NCBI RefSeq assembly: GCF_021390515.1
Contig: NZ_JAJUXI010000010.1
Span: 186,001 to 250,000 of the forward strand
From: Dyadobacter sp. CY326
GTDB taxonomy: Bacteria > Bacteroidota > Bacteroidia > Cytophagales > Spirosomataceae
DNA length: 64,000 nt
Reading direction: 5' to 3'
This document shows positions 33,067 through 41,722 of this stretch, in pieces. A program made the translations under genes and the position numbers. How positions within the stretch are numbered: the first letter of the stretch is position 1; every line of letters starts with the position of its first letter. The notes under the pieces are model-generated. The model ran no database searches. It was not told the DNA's origin and saw nothing but the letters and a program-made list of their open reading frames with translations.

Positions 33067-33861
33067 ATGTTAAAAGTTCTTAAATTAGTAATTGTTGCAA
33101 GCACCCTTTTTGCAAGTCTCGCTTTTGTATTCAGCAATGACCCCGCACCGGCAAAAGCTAGTAAAGTCAATACTGTTGTCATCGATGCCGGCCATGGAGG
33201 CAAAGATCCCGGAACCCGCGGCCGCGTTACCAAAGAAAAAGACGTTGCATTGGCCGTTGCATTGGAACTGGGGCGAAGGATCAAAGAAGAGACACCGGAA
33301 GTAAAAGTACTATATACACGGTCTACGGACGTATTTATTGAGCTTGGCGAGCGCTCTGCATTTGCAAATCGGAACAATGCTGACCTTTTTATCTCGGTCC
33401 ACTGCAATGCCACACCCAATTCCAGATCAGTAAGAGGAACGGAGTCATTCGTAATGGGTTTGCACAAGACACAAGGAAACCTCGACGTTGCGAGACGTGA
33501 GAACTCGGTTATCTTGCAGGAAACGAACTATAAGCAAAAATATAAAGGTTTTGACCCCAATTCTCCGCTGGCGCACATCATGCTGGCTAATTACCAAAGT
33601 GCATTCATTTCAAGCAGCTTGCGCCTGGCAGATCTGATCGAAAAGAAATTCCAATCCGTCTCCGACCGTGACAGTCGTGGTGTAAAACAGGCTGGATTTC
33701 TTGTGCTCTGGCGCTGCGCAATGCCAAGCGTTTTGATTGAAACCGGCTTTTTATCTACCCCGGATGAAGAGGAATATTTAGGCTCCGAAGATGGCCAGAA
33801 AGAAGTTGCCGAGTCAATTCACCAGGCATTTATGGCCTACAAAAAAGATATGGACCGCTAA
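33067..33861 (+). CDS. N-acetylmuramoyl-L-alanine amidase (Amidase_3)
   Basis: A 264-residue zinc amidase that cleaves between muramic acid and the stem peptide. An N-terminal hydrophobic signal (about 4-24) precedes the catalytic domain. Zinc ligands are H43 (VVIDAGHGGKDPGT), E57 (KEKDVAL) and H112 (ISVHCNA); the catalytic glutamate is in SVLIETGFLS near the C-terminus. No SPOR or LysM domain follows, so targeting must come from elsewhere. The MCE gene follows in the same direction 145 bp away, with a weak hairpin between. Confidence 0.95.
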   Translation: MLKVLKLVIVASTLFASLAFVFSNDPAPAKASKVNTVVIDAGHGGKDPGTRGRVTKEKDVALAVALELGRRIKEETPEVKVLYTRSTDVFIELGERSAFANRNNADLFISVHCNATPNSRSVRGTESFVMGLHKTQGNLDVARRENSVILQETNYKQKYKGFDPNSPLAHIMLANYQSAFISSSLRLADLIEKKFQSVSDRDSRGVKQAGFLVLWRCAMPSVLIETGFLSTPDEEEYLGSEDGQKEVAESIHQAFMAYKKDMDR

Positions 33862-33879
33862 GTAAGGCGACTTTGGCAT

Positions 33880-33897
33880 GTTTTGAATTGTCAAAAC
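33880..33897. repeat. Short inverted repeat after the amidase gene
   Basis: GTTTTGA and TCAAAAC, 7-nt arms around ATTG, lie 18 bp after the amidase stop. There is no T-run of use, so it may be a weak hairpin or an operator for the MCE gene. Nothing else is seen in 33862-34006. Confidence 0.35.
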
Positions 33898-34006
33898 AAT
33901 TTTGGATACTTTGGTGTTAATGCTGGAAACCGGTTACACTTTACCGATTGAAAGAAGTTTATCATTGAAGCCTGTGGCCCGATTGTCCAGGCAAATTTAT
34001 TAGTCC

Positions 34007-34972
34007 ATGAAAGTATCAAAAGAAGCAAAAGTTGGAATCATGGCAGTTTTCGCCATTGTAATGTTGTATTTCGGCTTTCACATTCTCAAAGGCTCCGACG
34101 TTTTTTCCAGAACCCATAAATATTACGTCGTCTATGACAACATTGACGGGCTGACGGCATCTAATCCTGTCTTACTCAATGGCTTGAATGTAGGCAGAGT
34201 GCAGGAAATCAAATTATTGCAAAATCAGAAAAATCAGTTGCTTGTAACCATTGACGTGCAAAAAAGCGTCATCATCCCCACAGGCACAGCGGCAATATTG
34301 GCCGACGGCGGACTGCTGGGCGGCAAAGTAATTAACCTTTCCGTAGGCGCGGGCGCTCCTTTGCAAGAAGGCGACACATTGATTTCGAGAAAAGAGGCTG
34401 GAATCTCCGCTGTTTTACAAGAACAGGCTTTGCCTCTCGTTAACCACGCCGATTCGCTAATTAAAAACCTCGACGTTGTGGTCATGGGATTCAAGGAAAC
34501 GGGCTTGATATTGAACCAGGTTTTGAAAAATTACAACCAAACCGGCTCTAACTTACAAGGTTTGCTGAATGAAAATCGCAGCAATTTGGTCGCATTAACC
34601 TCGAATTTGAACAAACTTTCCACTTCTCTGGTCGAAACTGAAAAAGAATTGAAACCGCTTCTTGCGAAAACAGGCACATTAGCCGACTCGCTAAACGCAT
34701 TGCGGCTTGGAGAAACCGTTCAGAATGCGAATAAAACGATCGGAGAGTTGCACACGCTTTTGGCGAGTGTGGAATCGGGCCAAGGAACGGCGGGGAAATT
34801 AATTAAAGATGAGACGCTTTATAACAACATTGACCGCACAGTTGTGAGTTTGAACAAGCTCCTGACCAATCTTCGCGAGCATCCTAAACGTTACATTAAC
34901 ATTTCGGTTTTTGGTAAAAAAGACAAGGGACCATCCGAATCACCGCTCGACACTACGACGGTTATCAAGTAA
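34007..34972 (+). CDS. MlaD/MCE-family lipid transport protein
   Basis: A 321-residue protein with one N-terminal membrane helix (about 8-26), an MCE domain (about 36-115: YYVVYDNIDGLTASNPVLLN, GLNVGRV, TAAILADGGLLGGKVINL) and a long helical tail with coiled-coil character (about 130-290). It would form a periplasmic ring or tube carrying phospholipids between membranes. The usual MlaE permease and MlaF ATPase are not adjacent. A terminator follows. Start MKVSKEAKVGIM is an ATG. Confidence 0.92.
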   Translation: MKVSKEAKVGIMAVFAIVMLYFGFHILKGSDVFSRTHKYYVVYDNIDGLTASNPVLLNGLNVGRVQEIKLLQNQKNQLLVTIDVQKSVIIPTGTAAILADGGLLGGKVINLSVGAGAPLQEGDTLISRKEAGISAVLQEQALPLVNHADSLIKNLDVVVMGFKETGLILNQVLKNYNQTGSNLQGLLNENRSNLVALTSNLNKLSTSLVETEKELKPLLAKTGTLADSLNALRLGETVQNANKTIGELHTLLASVESGQGTAGKLIKDETLYNNIDRTVVSLNKLLTNLREHPKRYINISVFGKKDKGPSESPLDTTTVIK

Positions 34973-34997
34973 ATCTTTGCATTCTGAAATAAAATTG

Positions 34998-35028
34998 AAG
35001 TCGTTTGCTTACGGGTAAACGACTTTTT
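34998..35028 (+). terminator. Terminator after the MCE gene
   Basis: AAGTCGTTT (34998-35006), 10-nt loop and the complement (35017-35025) with five T. Its left arm supplies the -33 element of the next promoter. Confidence 0.85.
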
Positions 35029-35035
35029 ATTTTTG
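35004..35035 (+). promoter_or_regulatory. Promoter of the acyl-CoA carboxylase gene, nested in a terminator
   Basis: TTTG (35004-35007), exactly 20 nt, then TATTTTTG (35028-35035): both boxes and the spacing fit the Bacteroidetes consensus. The ATG is 51 bp beyond the -7 box. The whole promoter overlaps the MCE terminator hairpin. Confidence 0.75.
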
Positions 35036-35085
35036 GAAATAAACCTGACCTTACGCAGGCCACGCATTACATTACTTCATCAAAC

Positions 35086-36699
35086 ATGACAAGCCAGAAC
35101 AGCCTCCCTGAATTGATCCAAGTTCTTAACGAAAAATACGAGCAAGTCAAACTTGGCGGCGGTCCGAAAAAAATCGAAGCGCAACACAAAAAAGGAAAGC
35201 TCACGGCCCGCGAGCGCATTGATTATCTGATTGATACAAATTCCTATTTTCTCGAAATCGGTGCTTTCACAGCCGATGGAATGTATGCCGACGAAGGCGG
35301 CTGTCCCTCGGGCGGCGTCGTTGCCGGGATCGGTTATGTTTCGGGAAAGCAATGTATGATCGTCGCCAATGACGCGACGGTGAAGGCAGGCGCATGGTTT
35401 CCCATTGCCACAAAAAAAAATCTCCGTGCGCAGGAAATTGCCATGGAAAATCGGCTGCCGGTCATTTATCTGGTCGACAGCGCAGGCGTTTTTTTGCCGA
35501 TGCAAGCAGAAGTTTTTGCGGATAAGGAGCATTTTGGGAGGATTTTCAGGAACAATGCGCAAATGTCCGCCATGGGAATCGTGCAGATTTCTGCGATTAT
35601 GGGCAGTTGCGTTGCTGGCGGGGCCTATCTGCCAATCATGTCCGACGAAGCGTTTATCGTGGAAGGAACGGGTTCCGTCTATTTGGCTGGCCCTTTTTTG
35701 GTGAAATCTTCGATTGGTGAAGAGGTGGATTCGGAATCACTCGGAGGCGCTTCCATGCATTGTGAAATTTCAGGCGTGACGGACAACAAGTTTCCGGATG
35801 ATAAATCCTGCCTGGATGCCATTAAAAGGCACATTGACAAAATTGGAAGGCCCGCTTCCGCAGGTTTTGATAAAAAAACCCCCATTCTGCCAAAAAGAAA
35901 TGCACGGGAAATTTACACAATTCTCCCAACTGACCGACTCAAACCTTACGACATGCGCCAGATCCTGGAATGCATTGTGGACGACTCGGAGTTGGATGAA
36001 TACAAGCCGGATTACGGAAAAACATTGATTTGCGCTTACGCCCGTGTCGATGGCTGGGCAGTCGGAATTGTTGCTAACCAGCGTAAAATGGTTAAGTCAG
36101 GCAAAGGTGAAATGCAGATGGGCGGCGTCATTTACGGTGAATCAGCCGATAAAGCGGCTCGTTTTATTATGAATTGCAATCAGAAAAAAATTCCGCTGGT
36201 ATTTTTTCACGATGTGACCGGGTTTATGGTCGGAAGTCGCGCGGAGCAAGGCGGGATCATTAAAGATGGGGCTAAAATGGTGAATGCAGTCGCGAATTCA
36301 GTGGTTCCAAAGTTTACATTTATTGTGGGAAACTCCTATGGTGCAGGCAATTACGCCATGTGCGGGAAAGCATATGATCCAAGGCTGATATTCGCCTGGC
36401 CAACGGCACAAATGGCTGTTATGAGCGGGGCAACGGCTGCAAAAACGCTTTTGCAAGTGCAAACAGCCACATTAAAGGCGAAAGGTGAGACGATCACACC
36501 CGAAGCGGAAAAGGCGTTGCTTAAAGAGATTACAGATCGTTATAATCAGGAATTATCACCCTACTACGCTGCGGCACGACTTTGGGTTGACGGCATTATT
36601 GATCCGGTTGAAACCCGGAATATCATTTCTATTGGCATTGCAGCCGCAGATCAGGCTCCCATTGAGAAGCCTTTTAATGTGGGTGTAATGCAGGTTTAA
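35086..36699 (+). CDS. Acyl-CoA carboxylase carboxyltransferase (biotin-dependent, beta type)
   Basis: From the ATG at 35086, 537 residues of the propionyl/methylcrotonyl-CoA carboxylase beta family. It moves carboxyl from biotin to an acyl-CoA. Blocks: GKLTARERIDYLIDTNSYFL, the N-half oxyanion region CVAGGAYLPIMSDEAFIVEG, VGSRAEQGGIIKDGAKMVNA and GNSYGAGNYAMCGKAYDPR in the C-half. The latter and the lack of a zinc finger separate it from AccD. Substrate is not decidable; methylcrotonyl-CoA fits best because YGAGNYAMCG is typical of MCC beta. The biotin carboxylase partner is not in the window. An earlier in-frame start (35005) lies before the promoter. Confidence 0.9.
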   Translation: MTSQNSLPELIQVLNEKYEQVKLGGGPKKIEAQHKKGKLTARERIDYLIDTNSYFLEIGAFTADGMYADEGGCPSGGVVAGIGYVSGKQCMIVANDATVKAGAWFPIATKKNLRAQEIAMENRLPVIYLVDSAGVFLPMQAEVFADKEHFGRIFRNNAQMSAMGIVQISAIMGSCVAGGAYLPIMSDEAFIVEGTGSVYLAGPFLVKSSIGEEVDSESLGGASMHCEISGVTDNKFPDDKSCLDAIKRHIDKIGRPASAGFDKKTPILPKRNAREIYTILPTDRLKPYDMRQILECIVDDSELDEYKPDYGKTLICAYARVDGWAVGIVANQRKMVKSGKGEMQMGGVIYGESADKAARFIMNCNQKKIPLVFFHDVTGFMVGSRAEQGGIIKDGAKMVNAVANSVVPKFTFIVGNSYGAGNYAMCGKAYDPRLIFAWPTAQMAVMSGATAAKTLLQVQTATLKAKGETITPEAEKALLKEITDRYNQELSPYYAAARLWVDGIIDPVETRNIISIGIAAADQAPIEKPFNVGVMQV

Positions 36700-36719
36700 T
36701 TTACTAAACGTTAATTTTT

Positions 36720-37598
36720 ATGTCTGAAAAAATAGCATTTCTGGGGCTCGGAAATCTGGGAACGCCCATTGCGGAAAGATTAATCAAAGCGGGTCATGAG
36801 CTCACAGTCTGGAACCGCACAACTTCCAAAGCTGATCCGTTGGTGAAGCTCGGCGCGAAAGTTGTCGAAAATGCAATCGATGCCATTGAGGATGGAGGAA
36901 TTGTGATTTCCGTGTTGGCGGATGACGCGGCGGTGGAAGAAATATTTTCAATGGAGTTGGTTGAAAAAATGGGAAAAGGTGGCATTCACATTTCGATGAG
37001 CACCATATCGCCCGAGACGTCGCGTCAACTTTCACAAATACACGATTGGTATGAAGAAACTTATGTGGCTGCACCGATCTTCGCGAGACCCGAAGCGGTT
37101 GTTGCCGGTGTTGGAAACATTGCTATATCAGGCAAAACGGCGGCAAAGGACGTTGCAAAGCCAATTTTACAGGGTTTTGTAAAAGGCATTTATGATTTTG
37201 GGGAAGATCCGGGAGCAGCCAATGTGGTCAAACTGGCGGGAAATTTCATGATTGCCGCAAGTTTGGAGATGATGGGAGAGGCTTTTACAATGGCCGAGAA
37301 GAACGGAATTTCGCGTCAAAGTATTTTTGAAATGCTAACGCAGACCATTTTTGCAGCACCGATTTTTCAAAATTATGGAAAACTCGTGGCCAGCAATGTT
37401 TACGAACCGGTTGCATTCCGTTTGCCTTTGGGATTGAAAGACATTAACCTCACGCTGCAAGCGGCTGCGAATGTTAATGTGCCAATGCCGATGGCGGACC
37501 TTGTTCGAAACAGATTTATTTCCGCACTTGCAAAAGGGCGCCAGGAAATGGATTGGGCGGCTTTGGCAAAAGGCCCTTCCGACGATGCGGGATTATAA
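36720..37598 (+). CDS. NAD(P)-dependent 3-hydroxyisobutyrate dehydrogenase-family oxidoreductase
   Basis: A 292-residue beta-hydroxyacid dehydrogenase. The nucleotide site is IAFLGLGNLGTPIAERL (5-21) with VWNRTTSKA following, arginine there hinting at NADP. The substrate motif is HISMSTISPETSRQL, and the catalytic lysine is in AANVVKLAGNFMIAASLE. Family members reduce short oxoacids or imines, including glyoxylate reductases. It starts 21 bp after the carboxylase gene and may share its transcript; a link to branched-chain amino acid breakdown is possible but unproven. A hairpin terminator follows. Confidence 0.9.
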   Translation: MSEKIAFLGLGNLGTPIAERLIKAGHELTVWNRTTSKADPLVKLGAKVVENAIDAIEDGGIVISVLADDAAVEEIFSMELVEKMGKGGIHISMSTISPETSRQLSQIHDWYEETYVAAPIFARPEAVVAGVGNIAISGKTAAKDVAKPILQGFVKGIYDFGEDPGAANVVKLAGNFMIAASLEMMGEAFTMAEKNGISRQSIFEMLTQTIFAAPIFQNYGKLVASNVYEPVAFRLPLGLKDINLTLQAAANVNVPMPMADLVRNRFISALAKGRQEMDWAALAKGPSDDAGL

Positions 37599-37606
37599 GA
37601 CACAAA

Positions 37607-37630
37607 AAAAGGCTGCATTTGCAGCCTTTT
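37607..37630. terminator. Two-way terminator between convergent genes
   Basis: An 11-bp stem (37607-37617 with 37620-37630) around two bases. The minus strand ends in seven T, the plus strand in four, so it suits the opposing small gene best. Confidence 0.85.
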
Positions 37631-37648
37631 CATTCGTTAGTGAGCACC

Positions 37649-37939
37649 TTAGTTGTTCTCACTAAATTCAAGTAACATCTCATCAGTTATATTATTCTTC
37701 TCTCTGAAATCGGCAACAGTTTCAGTGAAAGTGGTGTGAAGCTCTTCCACTTGTTGCAGATTTTTGTAAACTCCATCGTAAATCTCATTGAGCGATTTAT
37801 CCAGGTTTTCCACATTCACATTCATGTTTTCCGTTTCGATCTGACCTATCTTTTTGATCACTGCAGTCTCACTGTTCTTTAAATCTTCGATTTCACGGAG
37901 AATTTTCTCCATGGTCTTAAACTTTTCGATCTTATCCAT
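37649..37939 (-). CDS. Small coiled-coil protein of unknown function
   Basis: A 96-residue acidic protein, MDKIEKFKTMEKILREIEDL at the start, predicted by eye to be almost wholly helical with heptad-like spacing of I/L/V (about 5-75). No cysteine, signal or membrane segment. I do not recognise a family. It sits alone between an oxidoreductase and an esterase, closed by a strong two-way terminator. Codon use looks like the neighbours, and the length without stops in a helical pattern supports a real gene. Confidence 0.7.
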   Translation of the reverse strand: MDKIEKFKTMEKILREIEDLKNSETAVIKKIGQIETENMNVNVENLDKSLNEIYDGVYKNLQQVEELHTTFTETVADFREKNNITDEMLLEFSENN

Positions 37940-38035
37940 AAGTCTCTTGATATAGTTTCAAGCTTAACTGTAAAATATCATACCAACCGGATCAATGTTA
38001 CCGGTAAATCCACGTCCGGAAATCCTTTATCAAAA

Positions 38036-39970
38036 ATGAGCGTAAGAAGCGTAATGTTGATATGGTTTGCCGTTTTTCTGCTTTACGGGCCGTTTTTGAA
38101 AGCCCAGCCTGCCGAAAAAGTGACTTCCTGGAAAGGATTTGATAAGGTCGAATTCAAGTTTGAAGACCGTGATGCATGGTTTGTACAACCGAAAAAAGCC
38201 ATCGCCGGCAACCCGTGGGTGTGGCGCGCACATTTCCCAACTTGGCACACCGAAATGGACAGCATTTTGCTTTCCCGCGGCTTCCACGTTGCATATGTCA
38301 ACACCAATGACATGTTTGCGCATTCCAAAGCCATGCAAGTTTGGGACAGTTTTTATGATTATTTGGTAAATCAAAAACAGCTCGCGCCTAAGGTTGCGCT
38401 CGAAGGCGTGAGTCGGGGCGGGCTATATGTGTATGGCTGGGCAAAGCGCAATCCGGACAAGGTTAGCTGCATTTATGCCGAAGCGCCTGTTTGTGATCCT
38501 AAAAGCTGGCCTGGCGGCAAGGGAAAAGGGCTTGGATCGGAAAAGGATTGGGCGGCCTGGTTGAAACTTTTCAATCTTTCAGAAGAGGAAGCCGCAAAGT
38601 TTATAGACATTCCTGTTAATGATCTGGCCGGTTTGGCGTCTTTCAAAGTTCCGATTATACACGTCATCAGCCTGAAAGACAAGCATGTGCCAGCTGAGGA
38701 AAACAGCGATTTATTGGTAAAAAACTACATGCAACTCGGCGGGCCAATCAGCGTTTACCCCATGACGCGCGGAAAGCAGGAAATGGACGGACATCATTTC
38801 CCAATCGAAAACCCCGAATTTTTCGCCAACTTCATTGAACAGCACAGCGTCCCTGTCCGGAAGCCACTGCCACATTCACCTTACATTCAGCTGAATAGCG
38901 GTTTAGGGAATGCTTTTGACAAATTCAGAAGCGAAAAAAAGGGAACGGTTGCATTCCTCGGCGGGTCCATTACGCACAATCCGGGCTGGCGAGACAAAAC
39001 GGCGCAATATTTAGAAGAGCACTTTCCGGAAACCGAATTCACATTCATTGCAGCGGGAATTCCTTCGCTCGGCAGCACGCCGCACGCGTTTCGTTTCGAG
39101 CGCGATGTGCTTGCCAAAGGCACGCCGGACTTGCTTTTTCTCGAAGCCGCTGTGAATGATCGGGGCAATGGTTTTAGTGAAAGAGCGCAGATCCGGGGTT
39201 TGGAAGGCATTATCAGGCATTTCTATGCAACAAATCCAAAAGGCAATGTTGTTCTCATGGCCTTCGCCGAACCAGCCAAGAATGCAGATTACGAACAGGG
39301 AAAAGTGCCAGTCGAAGTTGCTGTGCAGGAGCGCGTTGCCAAACATTACGGCGCTGCTTACATCAATCTGGCCAAGGAAGTTTACGACCGGATCAAGGCG
39401 AATGAGTTTTCGTGGGAGTATGATTTCAAAGACCTGCATCCTTCTCCATATGGTCAGGAAGTCTATTTTCAAACCATAAAGGAATTGATCAAAATGGACA
39501 CCACGGCGGCGACATTAACATTGCCAGCTCCATTGGACAAATTCTCCTATGAAAAAGGAAGTTACCACGCAGTTTCTGAGGCGAGAAGTCTGAAAGGATT
39601 TACGTTAATTCCCGATTGGAAGCCAAAGGACAATGTGCCCACGCGGCCAGGCTTTGTCAATGTTCCAATGCTCGTGGGAGAAGAAGTAAATGCATCATTA
39701 CACTTCGAATTTAAGGGGAGAGGCGTTGGGATAGCGATCATTTCGGGTCCAGACGCGGGCAAAATCACTTACGCAATTGATGGTAAAAAGTTGCAATCAA
39801 TGGATCTTTTCACGCAATGGAGCAACCAATTGCATTTGCCCTGGTATTTAATGCTCGGCGACGAGTTATTCCCCGGCCAGCACAAACTCCACCTCACCAT
39901 CGCCGCCGACAAAAATGAAAAAAGCACCGGCAACGCCTGTCGGATTGTTTATTTTTTAGTGAATGAATGA
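38036..39970 (+). CDS. Secreted esterase: alpha/beta hydrolase fused to SGNH hydrolase
   Basis: A 644-residue exported protein with a signal peptide (about 1-23, ending LKAQ). Part 1 (about 30-270) is an alpha/beta hydrolase with nucleophile in EGVSRGGLYVYG and histidine in GHHFPI. Part 2 (about 285-485) is an SGNH/GDSL-like domain: FLGGSITHNPGWR (nucleophile block), AAGIPSLGSTPH, LEAAVNDRG and DLHPSPYGQ (Asp-His block). Part 3 (about 500-644) is a beta-sandwich. Such double esterases in Bacteroidetes act on esterified plant polysaccharides, but no glycoside hydrolase or SusCD pair is near. Substrate is unknown. Confidence 0.83.
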   Translation: MSVRSVMLIWFAVFLLYGPFLKAQPAEKVTSWKGFDKVEFKFEDRDAWFVQPKKAIAGNPWVWRAHFPTWHTEMDSILLSRGFHVAYVNTNDMFAHSKAMQVWDSFYDYLVNQKQLAPKVALEGVSRGGLYVYGWAKRNPDKVSCIYAEAPVCDPKSWPGGKGKGLGSEKDWAAWLKLFNLSEEEAAKFIDIPVNDLAGLASFKVPIIHVISLKDKHVPAEENSDLLVKNYMQLGGPISVYPMTRGKQEMDGHHFPIENPEFFANFIEQHSVPVRKPLPHSPYIQLNSGLGNAFDKFRSEKKGTVAFLGGSITHNPGWRDKTAQYLEEHFPETEFTFIAAGIPSLGSTPHAFRFERDVLAKGTPDLLFLEAAVNDRGNGFSERAQIRGLEGIIRHFYATNPKGNVVLMAFAEPAKNADYEQGKVPVEVAVQERVAKHYGAAYINLAKEVYDRIKANEFSWEYDFKDLHPSPYGQEVYFQTIKELIKMDTTAATLTLPAPLDKFSYEKGSYHAVSEARSLKGFTLIPDWKPKDNVPTRPGFVNVPMLVGEEVNASLHFEFKGRGVGIAIISGPDAGKITYAIDGKKLQSMDLFTQWSNQLHLPWYLMLGDELFPGQHKLHLTIAADKNEKSTGNACRIVYFLVNE

Positions 39971-40032
39971 TTATATAAATTTGGAAACGCGTTTAGGCGC
40001 TTTTTAAATTTCACACACTAAATTTCGAACCG

Positions 40033-40296
40033 ATGCCAGAGATTTCTCGTTTTTTTGGAATAGTCATTTATATGTATTTCAAAGATCATCTGCCGCCACA
40101 CTTTCATGCAGAATATGGGGATCAAGAAGCCCAATTTTCTATTGAAACCGGAAACATTATAGTTGGCGATCTGCCAAGGAAGCAGATCAGGTTAATTCAG
40201 GCTTGGGTTGAATTACATAGAGAGGACTTAGTAATCAATTATCAGGAATCACAGAAGGATAACGGCCAGTTTCGTAAAATCAAACCTTTGCAGTAA
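40033..40296 (+). CDS. DUF4160 protein
   Basis: An 87-residue protein, MPEISRFFGIVIYMYFKDHL at the start, with PPHFHAEYGDQEAQFSIETG in the middle, a signature of DUF4160. The two histidines of PPHFHAEY are conserved in the family. DUF4160 genes are regularly paired with a DUF2442 gene, as here, and are suspected to be toxin-antitoxin-like or transferable accessory pairs; no function is proven. The stop and the next ATG overlap in TAATG. Confidence 0.9.
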   Translation: MPEISRFFGIVIYMYFKDHLPPHFHAEYGDQEAQFSIETGNIIVGDLPRKQIRLIQAWVELHREDLVINYQESQKDNGQFRKIKPLQ

Positions 40297-40595
40297 TGAA
40301 TCCGCGGGTGAAAAAGATATTATCAATTGAACCGTTCGTTATCAAAGCGCTTTGGAGTGATGATAAGGTCAGGACGATTGATTTTGGTCTTTTCCTTTCT
40401 GAATATTTTCAAAAGGAACAAAGTCTATATCACAAAATATTGGATAAGAATCGCTTTTTGGAGGCGAAGACAGATGGCAGGACGATTTACTGGGACGATT
40501 TGGTTGAGATAATTGACTATGACGGAAAGTCCATTCCCGCGCCGCTGGATTTTTGCCCGGACGTTTTGTTTCAACAATCCTCACTTGCTGAATAA
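40296..40595 (+). CDS. DUF2442 protein
   Basis: A 99-residue partner of the DUF4160 gene. It carries the DUF2442 marks KALWSDDKVRTIDFGLFL and DGRTIYWDDLVEI. Its ATG overlaps the stop of the upstream gene, so the two are translated together. The pair may bind DNA or form a small complex; this is inference. Its stop is directly followed by the end of the opposing DUF1338 gene. Confidence 0.9.
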   Translation: MNPRVKKILSIEPFVIKALWSDDKVRTIDFGLFLSEYFQKEQSLYHKILDKNRFLEAKTDGRTIYWDDLVEIIDYDGKSIPAPLDFCPDVLFQQSSLAE

Positions 40596-41504
40596 TCACT
40601 TCAACGTCTGCGTTGTGTAAGTGCTTTCGAAAATTTTGTCGGCGTTTGAGGCTTCGAAACCGTCGCGGCGGTGTTTTCTGGCAATTTTGGCTGGCGGGAG
40701 GTTGATGAAGTGAGGAAGCACTTTCCGTTCCGCAAATTCAACATATGAGCCGGAGATTTCTAAAACTTCGTTCGAAGCAAATTCCGCATTAATCATTTGC
40801 GCGACGGTTGCACTTTGCAGCAAGCCGCCATCCGGACTAATCTTTATTTTTCCTCCCGAAGTATTCAGCCTGATCCCATTCTTTTCCAAAAAATCATTGA
40901 ACAAAGCGACTGTGTTATAACCTTCTGGCAAGTTGTGCACGCTGATAGTGAAGTGATTGAGATAATATCTATTGTAAATTACCCAAGCCGCATATTCACT
41001 TTCTGATAGCAGCGCTTTGTAATCAGCGGCAGTCGGTGTGCGCCATAACGGACGGTGCAAGAATGCATCCACTTGTTCACCATTATCCAAATCCAGTGAA
41101 TCGACTGGATCGCTCACCATTTCATCCGTATAACTTCGGATAATGCGCTGACTTTCTTCTGATAAATCGTTCACCCGAAGTTCACTGACGAAAATGCGCG
41201 GATCTGTTTCACGCGGCGGACTATACCACCACGCATCAAGCTTTTTGCCTTCAAAAAAATAGTGATCCCGTTTTTGATAACCATAATCCAGAAATATCTT
41301 TTCAAACGACTGGATGCCCAGGTTCGGAACGCCCATTGTTCTGAATGCAATGTGATCATTTTCAATGTTATCGGCACTCGTTACGATGTCATTTGACACC
41401 ATCGCATTCAATATCACACCAACATCGGGAACACGCTCTTTGTAGCGCCGCATTAATCCGTCCAAAACAATGTCTAATGTTGCAAGTTTGTTTGAATTGC
41501 TCAT
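40596..41504 (-). CDS. DUF1338 non-haem iron enzyme (2-oxoadipate dioxygenase/decarboxylase-like)
   Basis: From the ATG at 41504, 302 residues of the DUF1338/HglS family. HglS enzymes turn 2-oxoadipate into 2-hydroxyglutarate with Fe(II) in lysine breakdown. Likely metal ligands: histidine in NDHIAFRTMG, histidine in YLNHFTISVHNL, and glutamate in RIFVSELRV or in the SYVEFAER stretch. A frame reaching 41609 exists, but its first 35 codons read through a fold-back repeat and are not expected to be translated. Other DUF1338 proteins act on other substrates, so the exact reaction is open. Confidence 0.85.
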   Translation of the reverse strand: MSNSNKLATLDIVLDGLMRRYKERVPDVGVILNAMVSNDIVTSADNIENDHIAFRTMGVPNLGIQSFEKIFLDYGYQKRDHYFFEGKKLDAWWYSPPRETDPRIFVSELRVNDLSEESQRIIRSYTDEMVSDPVDSLDLDNGEQVDAFLHRPLWRTPTAADYKALLSESEYAAWVIYNRYYLNHFTISVHNLPEGYNTVALFNDFLEKNGIRLNTSGGKIKISPDGGLLQSATVAQMINAEFASNEVLEISGSYVEFAERKVLPHFINLPPAKIARKHRRDGFEASNADKIFESTYTTQTLK

Positions 41505-41550
41505 AACGAATGAATTTAATGTCCAAAACTTCCCCACGCGGCAGGCGCTG

Positions 41551-41712
41551 GCGCGAAGCTCCGCTTCGTGCCCAATATTCCAAGGCCTCCGGCCGACCAA
41601 AGTGAACAAAAGTCAGTCATCGTGCTCGGAAAATAGAATCATACTCTTAAAATAGCATCGTGATCGACGGCCAGAGGCCTTACAATAAAAATCACGAAGC
41701 GAAGCTTCGCGC
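41551..41712. repeat. Fold-back element with nested inverted repeats
   Basis: Outer arms of 20 nt (41551-41570 and 41693-41712) match with one mismatch as reverse complements; inner arms of 12 nt (41584-41595 and 41668-41679) match with one mismatch. The 13-nt gaps between outer and inner arms are equal on both sides. Each arm is itself partly palindromic (GCGAAGCTTCGC-like and GGCCTCCGGCC). The 72-nt centre has no open frame. It lies between proC and the DUF1338 gene and could be a miniature mobile element or a structured RNA. Confidence 0.8.
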
Positions 41713-41722
41713 TATCTCCGCG

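Noticed and set aside
41505..41609. N-terminal extension of the DUF1338 frame
   Set aside because: These codons read into an inverted-repeat arm, and the family start fits the ATG at 41504.
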